From: Cyanophora paradoxa
Taxonomy: Eukaryota; Glaucocystophyceae; Cyanophorales; Cyanophoraceae
Assembly (NCBI GenBank): GCA_004431415.1
Contig: QPMI01000102.1
Span: forward strand, 156,644 to 220,643
DNA: 64,000 nt
Direction: 5' to 3'
A program made the translations under genes and the position numbers. This document shows positions 36,798-46,175 of the stretch, piece after piece. The notes beneath the pieces are model-generated. The model was given only the letters and a program-made list of their open reading frames with translations, did not search any database and was not told the origin of the DNA. The number at the start of each line of letters is the position of its first letter. Within the stretch, counting starts at the first letter, position 1.

Positions 36798-37060
36798 TAC
36801 CGTGTGGCACTAAATTACCGCGGCATAAATTACCGCGTTAGAAACTCCGGCCCGAGGGTGGCCAAAATACCGCGGTACCAAATTACCGCGAATAAGAAAA
36901 CTTGAGGCTATGGGGCGGTTATTGTGGGGGGTACTGTATGGGGCAACTTGGCTGCAGCTAATTACCGCGGCACCAAATTACCGCATTTTAACAAATTCTC
37001 GGCGCGGTAAATTTGTACCGCGGTAATTAAGTGGGCGCGGTATTATAGTGCCACACGGTA
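36798..37060. mobile_element. Foldback/MITE-like element with CCGCGG-containing repeats
   Basis: A perfect 15-bp inverted repeat, TACCGTGTGGCACTA at 36798-36812 and its complement at 37046-37060, bounds 263 bp. Inside, AATTACCGCGG or close variants occur about ten times in both orientations, so similarity between the two halves extends beyond the 15 bp. It has no ORF and I see no target-site duplication. A non-autonomous DNA transposon fits, but without a duplication this is inference. Confidence 0.5.
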
Positions 37061-37153
37061 AGTCTGGGATCGAATCATCATGAATCCGATCGATATCGTC
37101 ATCGACTCGAGCTTACATGTACAAACAGTACAATGCTCCGACGGTCAGCCGGC

Positions 37154-37206
37154 CTGCTGAGTCAGTGCTGACTCAGTGCTGAGTCACTGCTGACTCACTG
37201 CTGAGT
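37154..37206. repeat. Cluster of TGACTCA/TGAGTCA heptamers
   Basis: Six TGA(G/C)TC(A) words alternate orientation in about 50 bp, spaced about 10-11 bp apart by GT or CT linkers. Further single copies occur at about 37466, 37925 and 37983. TGACTCA is the classical site for AP-1/GCN4-type bZIP factors; whether it works as one here is unknown. Confidence 0.7.
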
Positions 37207-39043
37207 CCGACGGTCGAGCAACAGATCCCCCATGATTCCATGAATCCGGGCCATGAATCCCATAATCCGCCTGGCGGCCGCATCAGCCGCGGCGGCATCA
37301 CCGATCCGCCGGATCATCGGATATAAAAATACGCCGTGACGATCGAGACTCTGAGATCAAGCCCGAGAAGTTGCAATATTAATGCCATGATGAATTTTGT
37401 TTTTGGTGAATTACCGGTCACAGACTCACAGACTCACGTGCACAGTCTCTAGACACCAGCACAGTGGCAGCACTTCACTGAGTCAATGCCATGATGTACG
37501 GTCATGTACCCAGCCCAATCCCTGTCAATTAAATATAAATTAAATTGGTTATATATATAGCGCCGCCAAATTTCATTATATATATTACTAAGCGAAATAT
37601 AAGTTTATAATGAAAATATCCCCAGTAGTACCTACTACCCTAGGCTACTCGGCGCCGAGTCGGCGGCCGCGGTAAGTTACCGTAAGTAACGCCGGTAACG
37701 TTCATTTACCCCTAATTCAAGGATTACATATATAACTTCGGGGCCCTAATTATAACAAGCGGTCAGCTGATCGATATCATCGATATCGGCCGCGGGTACG
37801 TAGTACGTAGACGGTACACGACGACTCGACGTGATCGAATTAGCATGAAATTCAAGAATTCATTAAATTCTAAATCATCGAATCGCCGCCAATTGATTTG
37901 GCCAGTTGGCTTAACTCTCTGACTCACAGACACTGACTCGCAGTCTCACGGTGATCATGAAGTTGACATGAACTTCGGAAGCTGACTCAGTGAGTGGACA
38001 GTGGACACTGGACACTCACTGACAGTCAGTGTGTGACTGAACAGGCCTCTCAGCCATTCACAGTTCATTAAAAAATAAATATTCGCCGAGTCGGCCACCT
38101 CAAACCTACACTGTGACACCTCAACTGAAACCGACCGTACTGCCTCATGATCAGCAGGCTGCTTTTGCGGACCAAGTAAGTTGAAGTAACATGAACAGGC
38201 GACTAATCGCCGACTATAAATATCGTGCGCATGCGCTGGGACTCCTGGACAGTCTCCGCCGGGGAGGGGGATCCCCGGGGTCCGGACTCATCCGATCAGG
38301 GAGAGCCGCGGCCGGCGGCGCCCGGCGCCCGGCCGCGGGCAACCAAGCAAATGTTTTGTTGCCGGCGCCCGGCCGCGGGCCGCACTACTGGTTCCACCCC
38401 CATTCCCGAACGCTTAGAACTCCAATACTTGCTGGCAAAAATTGTAACCATCATCGATGAGAACACCAAAGTTCCCACTTCGTTCGCAATTTCCCGATGT
38501 TTTGACAACTTTTGTGTCCCGATAGAGGCGATTGTTCAGAGAGCGAGCACGAAAGCTGCCCCGATCGACCCCAGCTGTCCACAGAGAACGTGCTGCTGCT
38601 GGCGCGGGGCGCGGGGCGCCCGGAGAGCACGCGGGGCGCCCGGGGCGTGCGCTAGCGCAGATCCTTAAGGGTCATAGCTACGTTTAGCAGCGCAGGCGCA
38701 GCCCCGGAGCTCGGATGCAGCCGACGAGTCGACCAGCGCCGACGGCTTCCCGATTGCTCCCGAACGCTAGCTATGGGTGTTCTATCGTCCTTGCTGCGAG
38801 CGCAGGGCGCGACAGGCTTCCCGATAGGGGTGCCGACCGCGCGCCTCACAGGCACCGTCCCGGCGGGCCGCGCCAGCGCCTCTACACAGCGAGAGCGTCA
38901 GGCATCCTGTATAGATCGCGTTAGCGCCGCTAGAGCCCGCGGTTTCTGCACTCCTGCGGACCGCTGGGGTACACTAGTAATGTCGTCCGCTTCCGCCGGT
39001 GTACTGAAGCGCCGGCTGAAGAAGTGAAAGTGAGCTCCCTCGT
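37207..39043. other. Spacer, no gene seen
   Basis: Between the heptamer cluster and the hairpin. It is AT-rich between 37500 and 38160 with many short palindromes (ATCGATATCATCGATAT near 37770), then GC-rich. A doubled CCGGCGCCCGGCCGCGGGC occurs at 38317 and 38361. No credible ORF. Confidence 0.4.
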
Positions 39044-39125
39044 ACCGCACTGTCTAGTGCGGAAGCAACGTTGCTGGACTATGGCTCCAGTGCAGCAACG
39101 TTGCTTCCGCACTAGACAGTGCGGT
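39044..39125. repeat. Perfect 32-bp inverted repeat with 18-base loop
   Basis: Arms at 39044-39075 and 39094-39125 are exact reverse complements. Each arm contains smaller palindromes (AGCAACGTTGCT, and CGCACT...AGTGCG), and the loop itself can pair (TGGA with TCCA). It can form a long hairpin or cruciform. No gene adjoins it. Confidence 0.95.
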
Positions 39126-39310
39126 TGTGCCTATCCAGGCTATCCGGCCACGACTGGCTACGATTCTGCAATCGATGCGGTGGGCGACTAGCACTTGGCA
39201 ACTACGAAGTGCGTTCGCCTGGTTCTTCACCAATGCACTCGCCTTATGCTGCTCGCCCTGGTTTGCCGGCTGCTCACTCACTTGGTAGGGATCGCCAGGG
39301 GCGGGCGGGC

Positions 39311-39796
39311 GGGCGCCCGCGCTCCGCGCCCGCCCGCCGCGTCCCCCGCCGCAGGAGCCCGCGCCGGGCCGCCCCGAGGGCCTCAGGCGCGAGGGGACGA
39401 CGCCGAGACGCCGCCGACGCCGCCAGCTCACGCCAAGCCTGCCCGTGCAGCCCCGCACGCGCTCCGCGCCCGCCCGCCGCGTCCCCCGCCGCAGGAGCCC
39501 GCGCCGGGCCGCCCCGAGGGCCTCAGGCGCGAGGGACGACGCCGCGACGCCGCCGACGCCGCCAGCTCACGCCAAGCCCGCCCGTGCAGCCCCGCCCGCG
39601 GTCCGCGCCAGGGCGGCGGCGCGCCCCGCCGCAGGAGTCCGCGCCGGGAAGCCCCGAGGGCCTCGGGCGCGAAGGGACGACGTCGCGACGCCGCCGACGC
39701 CGCCAGCTCACGCCAAGCCCGCCCGTGCAGCCCCGCACGCGCTCCGCGCCCGCCCGCCGCGTCCCCCGCCGCAGGAGCCCGCGCCGGGCCGCCCCA
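39311..39796. repeat. 140-bp GC-rich minisatellite, about 3.5 copies
   Basis: The word GCTCCGCGCC starts at 39321, 39461 and 39741, with a variant at about 39600, giving a period of about 140 bp. Units share GCCGCAGGAGCCCGCGCCGG and CGCCGACGCCGCCAGCTCAC. The period is not divisible by three. Ala/Pro/Arg-rich ORFs across it on both strands are composition artefacts. Confidence 0.92.
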
Positions 39797-40843
39797 GGAA
39801 GATCTAGATCTAGAGCCGCAGGAAGGGATGAAGCTCAGCCGCGGGCCGGGCCCGGGGGTGGACGTCGACAGCTGCAGGGGGATCGGAGCTCGCGAACGAC
39901 ATCGGGGGGCCGGGCCTGGCCATATGCATGCATATGGGTGGCCATGGGCCCTGCATGGGGGGTGGGGGCCCTGGGCTCGAGGGGGACTGTTGGAACTCGC
40001 TGTGAGCTTCAACGGGGTGCGCCGGCGCCGCGCGCGTGAACTTCGGAAGCCTGCGAATAGCTACGTATACGTATACGGAAGGACCAACTCAGAAGTGCCT
40101 AGTTTACGGTGCGGCTAGGCTTAGCCATGCGTGCTGTGCAGTTCTAGCAAGCTGGCGGTGAGAGCGGGCAGAGCTGGTATTCCTGGAGCAAGCACAAGTG
40201 CCGGGTACAAGAGTGTCACCCGGGGTGTGAGCCCGGGAGGGGTACATGAAAAGTAATGGGGGTCCAATCGGCGCACTCAATGTGAGCGCTGCGGAGACTA
40301 AGGCCAAGCACTGCGAGTGGCGAGACTCGGGGCGCCGGCTCCTGACGGCATAAAGCCGTGAGGCAATAGCTCCGCGTGTTCCTCGTCGGCACGTCCCCGT
40401 GCCGCCCGAGGGAGGCCAGGAAGCAGCCGGAAGGGGCCGGCCAAGGGGCGAAGAGGGTGATAGCAGGAAGTGGCAGGGTCCGGAGCCGGACGGGTGATCA
40501 GCCCGCGGCTTCAACTGCGCAACCAAATGAGCGCCCAAGGAAGGGGAGCAATTCAGGAGGCGTGCGACCAGCGCGGGTCGGACGCACTGAACGGAACAGC
40601 TACAAGAAAAGGTTCCCAGCCCGCTGCTCCGGTTGAGCAACGGGTGCAGTGGCCCTCCGCTGCGATGAGCAGCGGCCAGCCATCAACAGAGCCTGCCGCT
40701 GGTGCGGCAGCCCTCAGGGTCCACTGCTGGCGCAGCAGCCCTCACGGTCATTGCATCAACCACCAAGGTGACTCAAGTGAAGCTCAGGAACCCGAGCTCC
40801 GCATCCGTCATAGAAGTGAACGCCACCAACCCCAGCGTTATAG
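39797..40843. other. 3' flank of the retroelement; no LTR recognised
   Basis: Directly after the pol stop on the minus strand, where a 3' untranslated region, polypurine tract and LTR would be expected. I compared it by eye with 50247-51100 on the other side and saw no shared long sequence. No credible gene. Confidence 0.4.
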
Positions 40844-43800
40844 CTAGGCGAAGTCGTGCTTCGGCCAGCCCACAACATGGAGCTGCACACTCTCTTCCTG
40901 CTCGGACTCCACGGAGTCGTCGTCGCTGCCTTCCTCGGCCGAGCGGCCCTCCGAGTGAGGCTCGTCGTCGTGCAGGATCGGCGGATCCTCCATTGGCTGA
41001 TCACCATCCGCGTCCAGATGCACCGGAGGCGGGGGAACAGGTTCAGGGGCGCGCCGTCGAGGCCGGCCAGGCTTCGGATCCTCGGCAAAGTTATCGGGGC
41101 GATCATAGTACGGAATGATGTTGTCGACGTGCACCACAACGTCCGTCGAACGATGCATTCGAGACGACGGGTCGCCGCGTACGGTGTAGAGGTAGCCGCG
41201 AGAGAAGACCTCCACGACCACGTACGGACCGGTCCAGCCGTTACGCGTGCCGTGCTTCATGACGTTGGTCGCCTTCGCGCTCTCGCTCCAGCAGAGCACC
41301 TTGTCACCCGGCACGAAAATCTGACGAGGTTCGTTGCCGGTGCCGTAGCGAAGGAGCTTGTGATTGTACATCTTCCGATGAGCCTTGACCGCCTCAGCGA
41401 CACTTGAAGCCGCCCGCGCGACAGCCAGCGCGTACTCCGCGTACGTGTAAGGCTCGCCGAAGGGTTCACGCTGAACAAGATCCAAACGGAGGTCCCCGGG
41501 CAGCACCAGCTCGCGTCCATGGTGAAGCGTAGCCGGGGAGAAGCCGGTTGCCGCGTGGATCGTAGTGCGCAGCGAGAAGAGCACACGGTAGTGGTAGTAA
41601 GGCCAGTAGACGTTGTCACGCTTGTCTTCGGCGCAGAGCGCGAAGATAAGCCGCTTGTACACCCCGACAAGTCGTTCAGCACCGCCGTTGGTCGACTGAT
41701 GAGAGACACCAGTGTAGATGAGCCGCACGCCCTGCTTGGTCCAGAACTTGCCCCAGGGCGTGTTCGGCTTGAACACCGTGCCGTTGTCAGTGAGGTAACG
41801 TTTGGGCGTGCCGTTTGAGGACTGAATGCTCTGCGCAGCCCACTCCATGGCCGTGCCGTCGGCTTCTGTGAGCATGATGATCTCCGGATACTTGGTGTAC
41901 GCGTCGATGTCAATCAGCACTTGCGTGAAGCGGTGAGGGGCATCTTTGGCGTGAGGCATCGGACAGAGATCAGCTTGGCGCAGGTCGCCAGGGTGCCGCG
42001 ATTCGATGATCATGTGCTGCACTCGAGGCCGGTGCTTGGCTTTCGCCAACTGGCAGTGATGGCAGGTGCGAACGTAGCGGTGCACCATGTTCGTCATGCC
42101 AGGCCACCAGAAGCGAGTCGCGATGTGCCGGGCGACGATGGACGCGCCTCGGTGAGCCCAGTCATCGTGATACGCTTCCATCACTGCAGCCCTCCAGCGT
42201 TGGGGTACTACCACCGGCGAGCCCATCGTTGGGAAGAGGGGTGCGCGGAGGACAACACCGGAGCGAGAGAGGCAGTAGCGTCCCGCCTCCTTCGCAAAGC
42301 GTTCCCGCGCCTGCCCGCAGCCGAAGCAGGTCTTGTAGACGTCGGGATCACGGCTCAGGGCGTCAGCGCCGTGAGTGTGGCCGTAGCAACGAGCAAGGTT
42401 CTCCTTCCGAAGCTTGAACGCGATGATCATCTGACAGAGCGGATCTGTCTTCTGATCTTCCACCATAGAGGCTCCGTCGACCGTCAGAGGCTGGAGAGCA
42501 GGTGGTACAGGGACTTCAACCAGCGGCTGAGGCCCCTGCATCCAGCAGTCGGCAACAGTGGTCTCTGGCGGTAAGTAGACCGGCTTCGGGGCATTGCGCC
42601 CGCCAGTACGGTCATCCAACGGAGCGACGCCATCCGTCGAAAACGGCTCCGTGGGCGGAAGTTCACGTTCGTTGCCCAGCGTCTCAGGTGGAGTCGGTAT
42701 CGGGAGGAGGGCCTCGTCGAGTACGTCCATCACGTTGGGAGGCGCGATGGCGTACCGACCCTTGCGAGACCTTGCACCTCGCGTGAGGATAAGGTTCGGG
42801 GGGCGTGGTGCTTGTGCCTCGAGTTCTTGACGACGAGTGTCACGGCGCTGCTTACGCTGTTCCTTCGAGAGGCGAGGGCGCGCCTCGGCTCCGTCAGGAT
42901 CTGCGTTGTTGCGCACGTTCTCCTCGTGTCGTTGTTGCGCTTGTTGCTTGAGCAGACGGTGTTGAGCCTGCTTCGAGGCTCGATGGCGATCTTCTGCCCT
43001 GCGTCGAGGCTGCTTGTTGCCCTGCTGCCCCGCGTAGGCAGGTGTTGCTGAGGGCGTGGGAGGAGTCGCCTGGGCGGGTTCTCCATCCGTCACGTCCATC
43101 GGTTCCCCAACCGAGCTGTTCGGCGAGAGCGGCGGGTCAGCCTCGCCGTCAGGCTCCGGCAAGGCGAGTTCGTGTTGGCGTCCGTCGAGGTGGCGTTGTG
43201 CCTCCTGCCGCCAGTAGTTCTCGATCTCATGCTGAATGCCGCCGGGGAGTTGGGGAGGTGGGAGAAGGTTCCCGATCGGATCCGCGTCAGGCAGCACCGG
43301 CTTGCGAGGCTCGGTTGCTGAAGGGCGGTTTCTGGGGTGATGCAGGCGAGGTCGTACACGCGGTCGTCCACGAGGTCGCCCACGCAGTGTACCCCTCCCC
43401 CTCCCTCGATCTCCTGAGTCGCGAGTCCCGTCGCGCGTGGTGTTGCCGTGCGTGGGCGAGCTCCGCTGTTCCTCAGAGTGAAGTCCCGTCCGTCCAGGGA
43501 GATCGGCCTCGGCGCGCGAGGGCGAGCTCCGCTGTTCCTCAGACGAGAGTTCCTCGTCGTCAGCGTCGGAGAACTCCGCGGGATCCACTTCCGAGGTCAC
43601 GTCCTCGGCGTCTTCTGTCGCCTGCTCCTCTGGATCGCGGCGGGCGCGCTGTGGTGGCGAGTTGGGCGAGCTACGAGGCTCGGCCAGTGTCACGGGTCGG
43701 CGTCGCTTTGTTCCAGGTGCTGGTGGTGCCCATGCACGTCCGTCGAGGCCAGCGGCCGCGATAGATGTCGTAGGCTCGGTCGTCACGGGGACGAGCGTGC

Positions 43801-46147
43801 CGTAGATCTCCGTCGGGTCGTCGGGATCGCCGCTGCGGGGTACCGAGTGTCCGTGAGCCCCGTTGGGCAGGTCGGTAGTGAGGTCTGATCCGTCCGCCGC
43901 TCCAGGCTCGTAGATCGGATGCGTACGAGCCATGCGCGACTCGAAGTCGGCGACAACGTTGGTCGAGCCCGGCCTGTACTCGATTGTGTAGTTGAAGCCT
44001 TGCATGACGAGCGCCGCGCGTGAAAGCGCCTTGTTCGCCAGGAGTTCTTGCGACTTCAACCACTGCAGAGGCGAGTGGTCCGTGCGGATGGTAAACGGGT
44101 GCCCGCAGTCGAAGTAGTGTCGCCACGTCTTGACGGCCCACATGACAGCTATGCATTCGCCTTCCGTCGGAGAGCTGTACCTCGCCTCCGTGGCCGTCAG
44201 GGTTCGGCTGATGAAGGCGATTGGTCGTTCTCGACCGTCAGAGTCGGTCTGCATGAGCGCCGCGCCCATTGCTCGCAAGCTCCAATCCGTGTAGATGATA
44301 AACGGCTTGGAAAAGTCGTGGAGCATGAGCACGATGTCGTCGCACATGACCTTCTTGAGGTCTGCGAGTGCTTCGCTGGCTTCTGGCGTCCACTGAAGCT
44401 GTGTCGTGTCCGCTAGCTTCGCTGCGTGAATCAGGTCACGGAGCGGAAGCTCGCGTCGTGTGTAGTTGCGGATGAAGCGCCTGTAGAAGCCCGTCATGCC
44501 GAGGAAGCTGCGCATATGCTCGACGGTCTGCAGTTCTCGTTCAGTAATCTTGGAGATCACCTCCACCTTCTTCGTGTCCATGCGGACGCCTTGAGCGCTG
44601 ACACGGTGACCGAGAAGGTCGATCTCGCGGACCATGAAGTGACACTTGCTCGGTTTCAATTTGAGGTTGCCCCGAGCGAGCGCCGCGAAGAAGGCCTCGA
44701 GATCAATGAGGTGCTGAGCCACCGTCGGCGAGTGCAGAGTCAAGTCGTCGACGTAGGCCACAACACACGTGGAGAGAAGGTCCCCGAGCACTGAACTGAC
44801 CGCCCGGCAGAATGCTGACGGAGCGGACTTGAGGCCGAAGGGAGTGCACACCCATTTCCAGGCTCCCCACGGCAGGAGAAAGGTGGTGTAGTCCCGAGAG
44901 GCTTCTTCGAGGCCGAGTTGCCAGAATCCGCTCAGGCAGTCGCCCACGCTGAAGATGGAGGAGCCTTGGAGACGTTCAAGCTGATCGTCAATGCGGGGAA
45001 GCGGGAAGACGTCGCCTTCGATCAAGTTGTTGAGCCGTCTGTAGTCGACGCAGAAGCGCATTGTGCCGTCCTTCTTGGGCGCCAACACCACGGGACTGCC
45101 ATATCCAGCCTGTGAGGGCTCGATGAGGCCGTCCTTCAGCAGCTGTTCGATAGTCGCCTTGGCCGCCTTCTCCGCCGGGGGAGAGAGCCGCCGAGGGACT
45201 GTGTAAAGGGGCAGTCGCTTGGGGTTGACACCTGGCAGTAGACGAATCGAGTTCGTGTACTTGAGGAGGTCACGTGGATCAAGGACTTTTGCGAAGCATC
45301 GGGCTTGTTCGCGCACAAGGTTCCGGAACGTCAAGCGTTGGTCCGAGGTAATGTCGGGGTCGGCCTCAGAGGATTTGCAGAACCCGTCGACCATAGCGTC
45401 GATTTCGGCTTCTGTCATTGCCGCAGGACCCGCCATCAACGTGGAGGGGGGATCCATGGCGTTTGCATCAGCCATCGACGCTTGTCCGATGCGGATTCGT
45501 AAGAGAGTCTCACGGAAGCTCCCACGGAACCGCTGGGGGTCGGTGAAGTACGGGAGGAAGAAATCGATCAGTCTTTCGACCTCCTCGTCTGTGTAGTCGT
45601 CGGTCATGAAGTTGCGGTCGCGTATGAACGCGTCATAGGCGAGGAGCGACTCGACGAACGACGCTGCGTCTTCCCGATCCCGTTCGGTGGCGGGGCGTGA
45701 GCGATCGAGATGTGGTTGGGGCTGGGGGTTGTCGCCATGGCTGAAGGCTTCCGGGTACTTGGCGCGTGCCACGGAGGCGAATCGTCGCGGCTGGCAACTT
45801 CGCAGCAAGGTGACGGGGCGAGCCGTATCGAAGATCTGCTGGACGACACGCCTGATCGGAAACGTCTGCTGGGCTTCTGGACTCCAGTTCTTGTACCGTC
45901 CCTGCGGGTACTGCGAGACGTCGGGATGCGGGTCGTACTCGCTCTCCGGCCAGTCACCGTACGCCGCCTCGCCGACAATGGTGCCCGCTTTCAAGCGGAC
46001 GTCTGTGCGGTGAGGGTTCCGGACCGCCACGAGGCAAGTTCGTCGGTGAGGGTTGAGATGGAGTTGATAAGGTGTAAGAAAGTCGACTTCGTCAGTGTTA
46101 TCATCTCCGGTTTCCGAGATGAAGACCGGCGGCGGTGAGACCTCCAT
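40844..46147 (-). CDS. Pol polyprotein: reverse transcriptase, RNase H, integrase
   Basis: 1,767 residues from the ATG at 46147. Reverse transcriptase spans about residues 300-540, with the active site YVDD at 465-468 and TPFGLKSAPSAFCR before it. RNase H is at 612-740 (IIYTDWSLRAMGAAL, EGECIAVMWAVKTWRHYF, IRTDHSPLQWL). A disordered linker of about 500 residues follows, with a duplicated SSEEQRSSP motif and an RGRGRGTLRGRPRGRPR tract. Integrase begins with an HHCC zinc site (HDDWAH...CHHC, 1327-1364), then the catalytic core with Asp near 1413, TDNGTVF (Asp 1454) and GGAE (Glu 1491). A C-terminal acidic tail ends at 40844. The ATG lies 28 bases past the stop of the upstream ORF, in the +1 frame. 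The pol frame is open across the end of that ORF, so a +1 frameshift or reinitiation could express it. Some linker Lys/Gln-rich helices may be coiled coils. Confidence 0.97.
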   Translation of the reverse strand: MEVSPPPVFISETGDDNTDEVDFLTPYQLHLNPHRRTCLVAVRNPHRTDVRLKAGTIVGEAAYGDWPESEYDPHPDVSQYPQGRYKNWSPEAQQTFPIRRVVQQIFDTARPVTLLRSCQPRRFASVARAKYPEAFSHGDNPQPQPHLDRSRPATERDREDAASFVESLLAYDAFIRDRNFMTDDYTDEEVERLIDFFLPYFTDPQRFRGSFRETLLRIRIGQASMADANAMDPPSTLMAGPAAMTEAEIDAMVDGFCKSSEADPDITSDQRLTFRNLVREQARCFAKVLDPRDLLKYTNSIRLLPGVNPKRLPLYTVPRRLSPPAEKAAKATIEQLLKDGLIEPSQAGYGSPVVLAPKKDGTMRFCVDYRRLNNLIEGDVFPLPRIDDQLERLQGSSIFSVGDCLSGFWQLGLEEASRDYTTFLLPWGAWKWVCTPFGLKSAPSAFCRAVSSVLGDLLSTCVVAYVDDLTLHSPTVAQHLIDLEAFFAALARGNLKLKPSKCHFMVREIDLLGHRVSAQGVRMDTKKVEVISKITERELQTVEHMRSFLGMTGFYRRFIRNYTRRELPLRDLIHAAKLADTTQLQWTPEASEALADLKKVMCDDIVLMLHDFSKPFIIYTDWSLRAMGAALMQTDSDGRERPIAFISRTLTATEARYSSPTEGECIAVMWAVKTWRHYFDCGHPFTIRTDHSPLQWLKSQELLANKALSRAALVMQGFNYTIEYRPGSTNVVADFESRMARTHPIYEPGAADGSDLTTDLPNGAHGHSVPRSGDPDDPTEIYGTLVPVTTEPTTSIAAAGLDGRAWAPPAPGTKRRRPVTLAEPRSSPNSPPQRARRDPEEQATEDAEDVTSEVDPAEFSDADDEELSSEEQRSSPSRAEADLPGRTGLHSEEQRSSPTHGNTTRDGTRDSGDRGRGRGTLRGRPRGRPRVRPRLHHPRNRPSATEPRKPVLPDADPIGNLLPPPQLPGGIQHEIENYWRQEAQRHLDGRQHELALPEPDGEADPPLSPNSSVGEPMDVTDGEPAQATPPTPSATPAYAGQQGNKQPRRRAEDRHRASKQAQHRLLKQQAQQRHEENVRNNADPDGAEARPRLSKEQRKQRRDTRRQELEAQAPRPPNLILTRGARSRKGRYAIAPPNVMDVLDEALLPIPTPPETLGNERELPPTEPFSTDGVAPLDDRTGGRNAPKPVYLPPETTVADCWMQGPQPLVEVPVPPALQPLTVDGASMVEDQKTDPLCQMIIAFKLRKENLARCYGHTHGADALSRDPDVYKTCFGCGQARERFAKEAGRYCLSRSGVVLRAPLFPTMGSPVVVPQRWRAAVMEAYHDDWAHRGASIVARHIATRFWWPGMTNMVHRYVRTCHHCQLAKAKHRPRVQHMIIESRHPGDLRQADLCPMPHAKDAPHRFTQVLIDIDAYTKYPEIIMLTEADGTAMEWAAQSIQSSNGTPKRYLTDNGTVFKPNTPWGKFWTKQGVRLIYTGVSHQSTNGGAERLVGVYKRLIFALCAEDKRDNVYWPYYHYRVLFSLRTTIHAATGFSPATLHHGRELVLPGDLRLDLVQREPFGEPYTYAEYALAVARAASSVAEAVKAHRKMYNHKLLRYGTGNEPRQIFVPGDKVLCWSESAKATNVMKHGTRNGWTGPYVVVEVFSRGYLYTVRGDPSSRMHRSTDVVVHVDNIIPYYDRPDNFAEDPKPGRPRRRAPEPVPPPPVHLDADGDQPMEDPPILHDDEPHSEGRSAEEGSDDDSVESEQEESVQLHVVGWPKHDFA

Positions 46148-46175
46148 GTGAGGCGCGTGCGCACTCGCCGTCTTA

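Noticed and set aside
40104-40847. ORFs next to the pol stop as extra retroelement genes (for example an envelope)
   Set aside because: They are short, on conflicting strands, lack hydrophobic segments, and have no recognisable motif.
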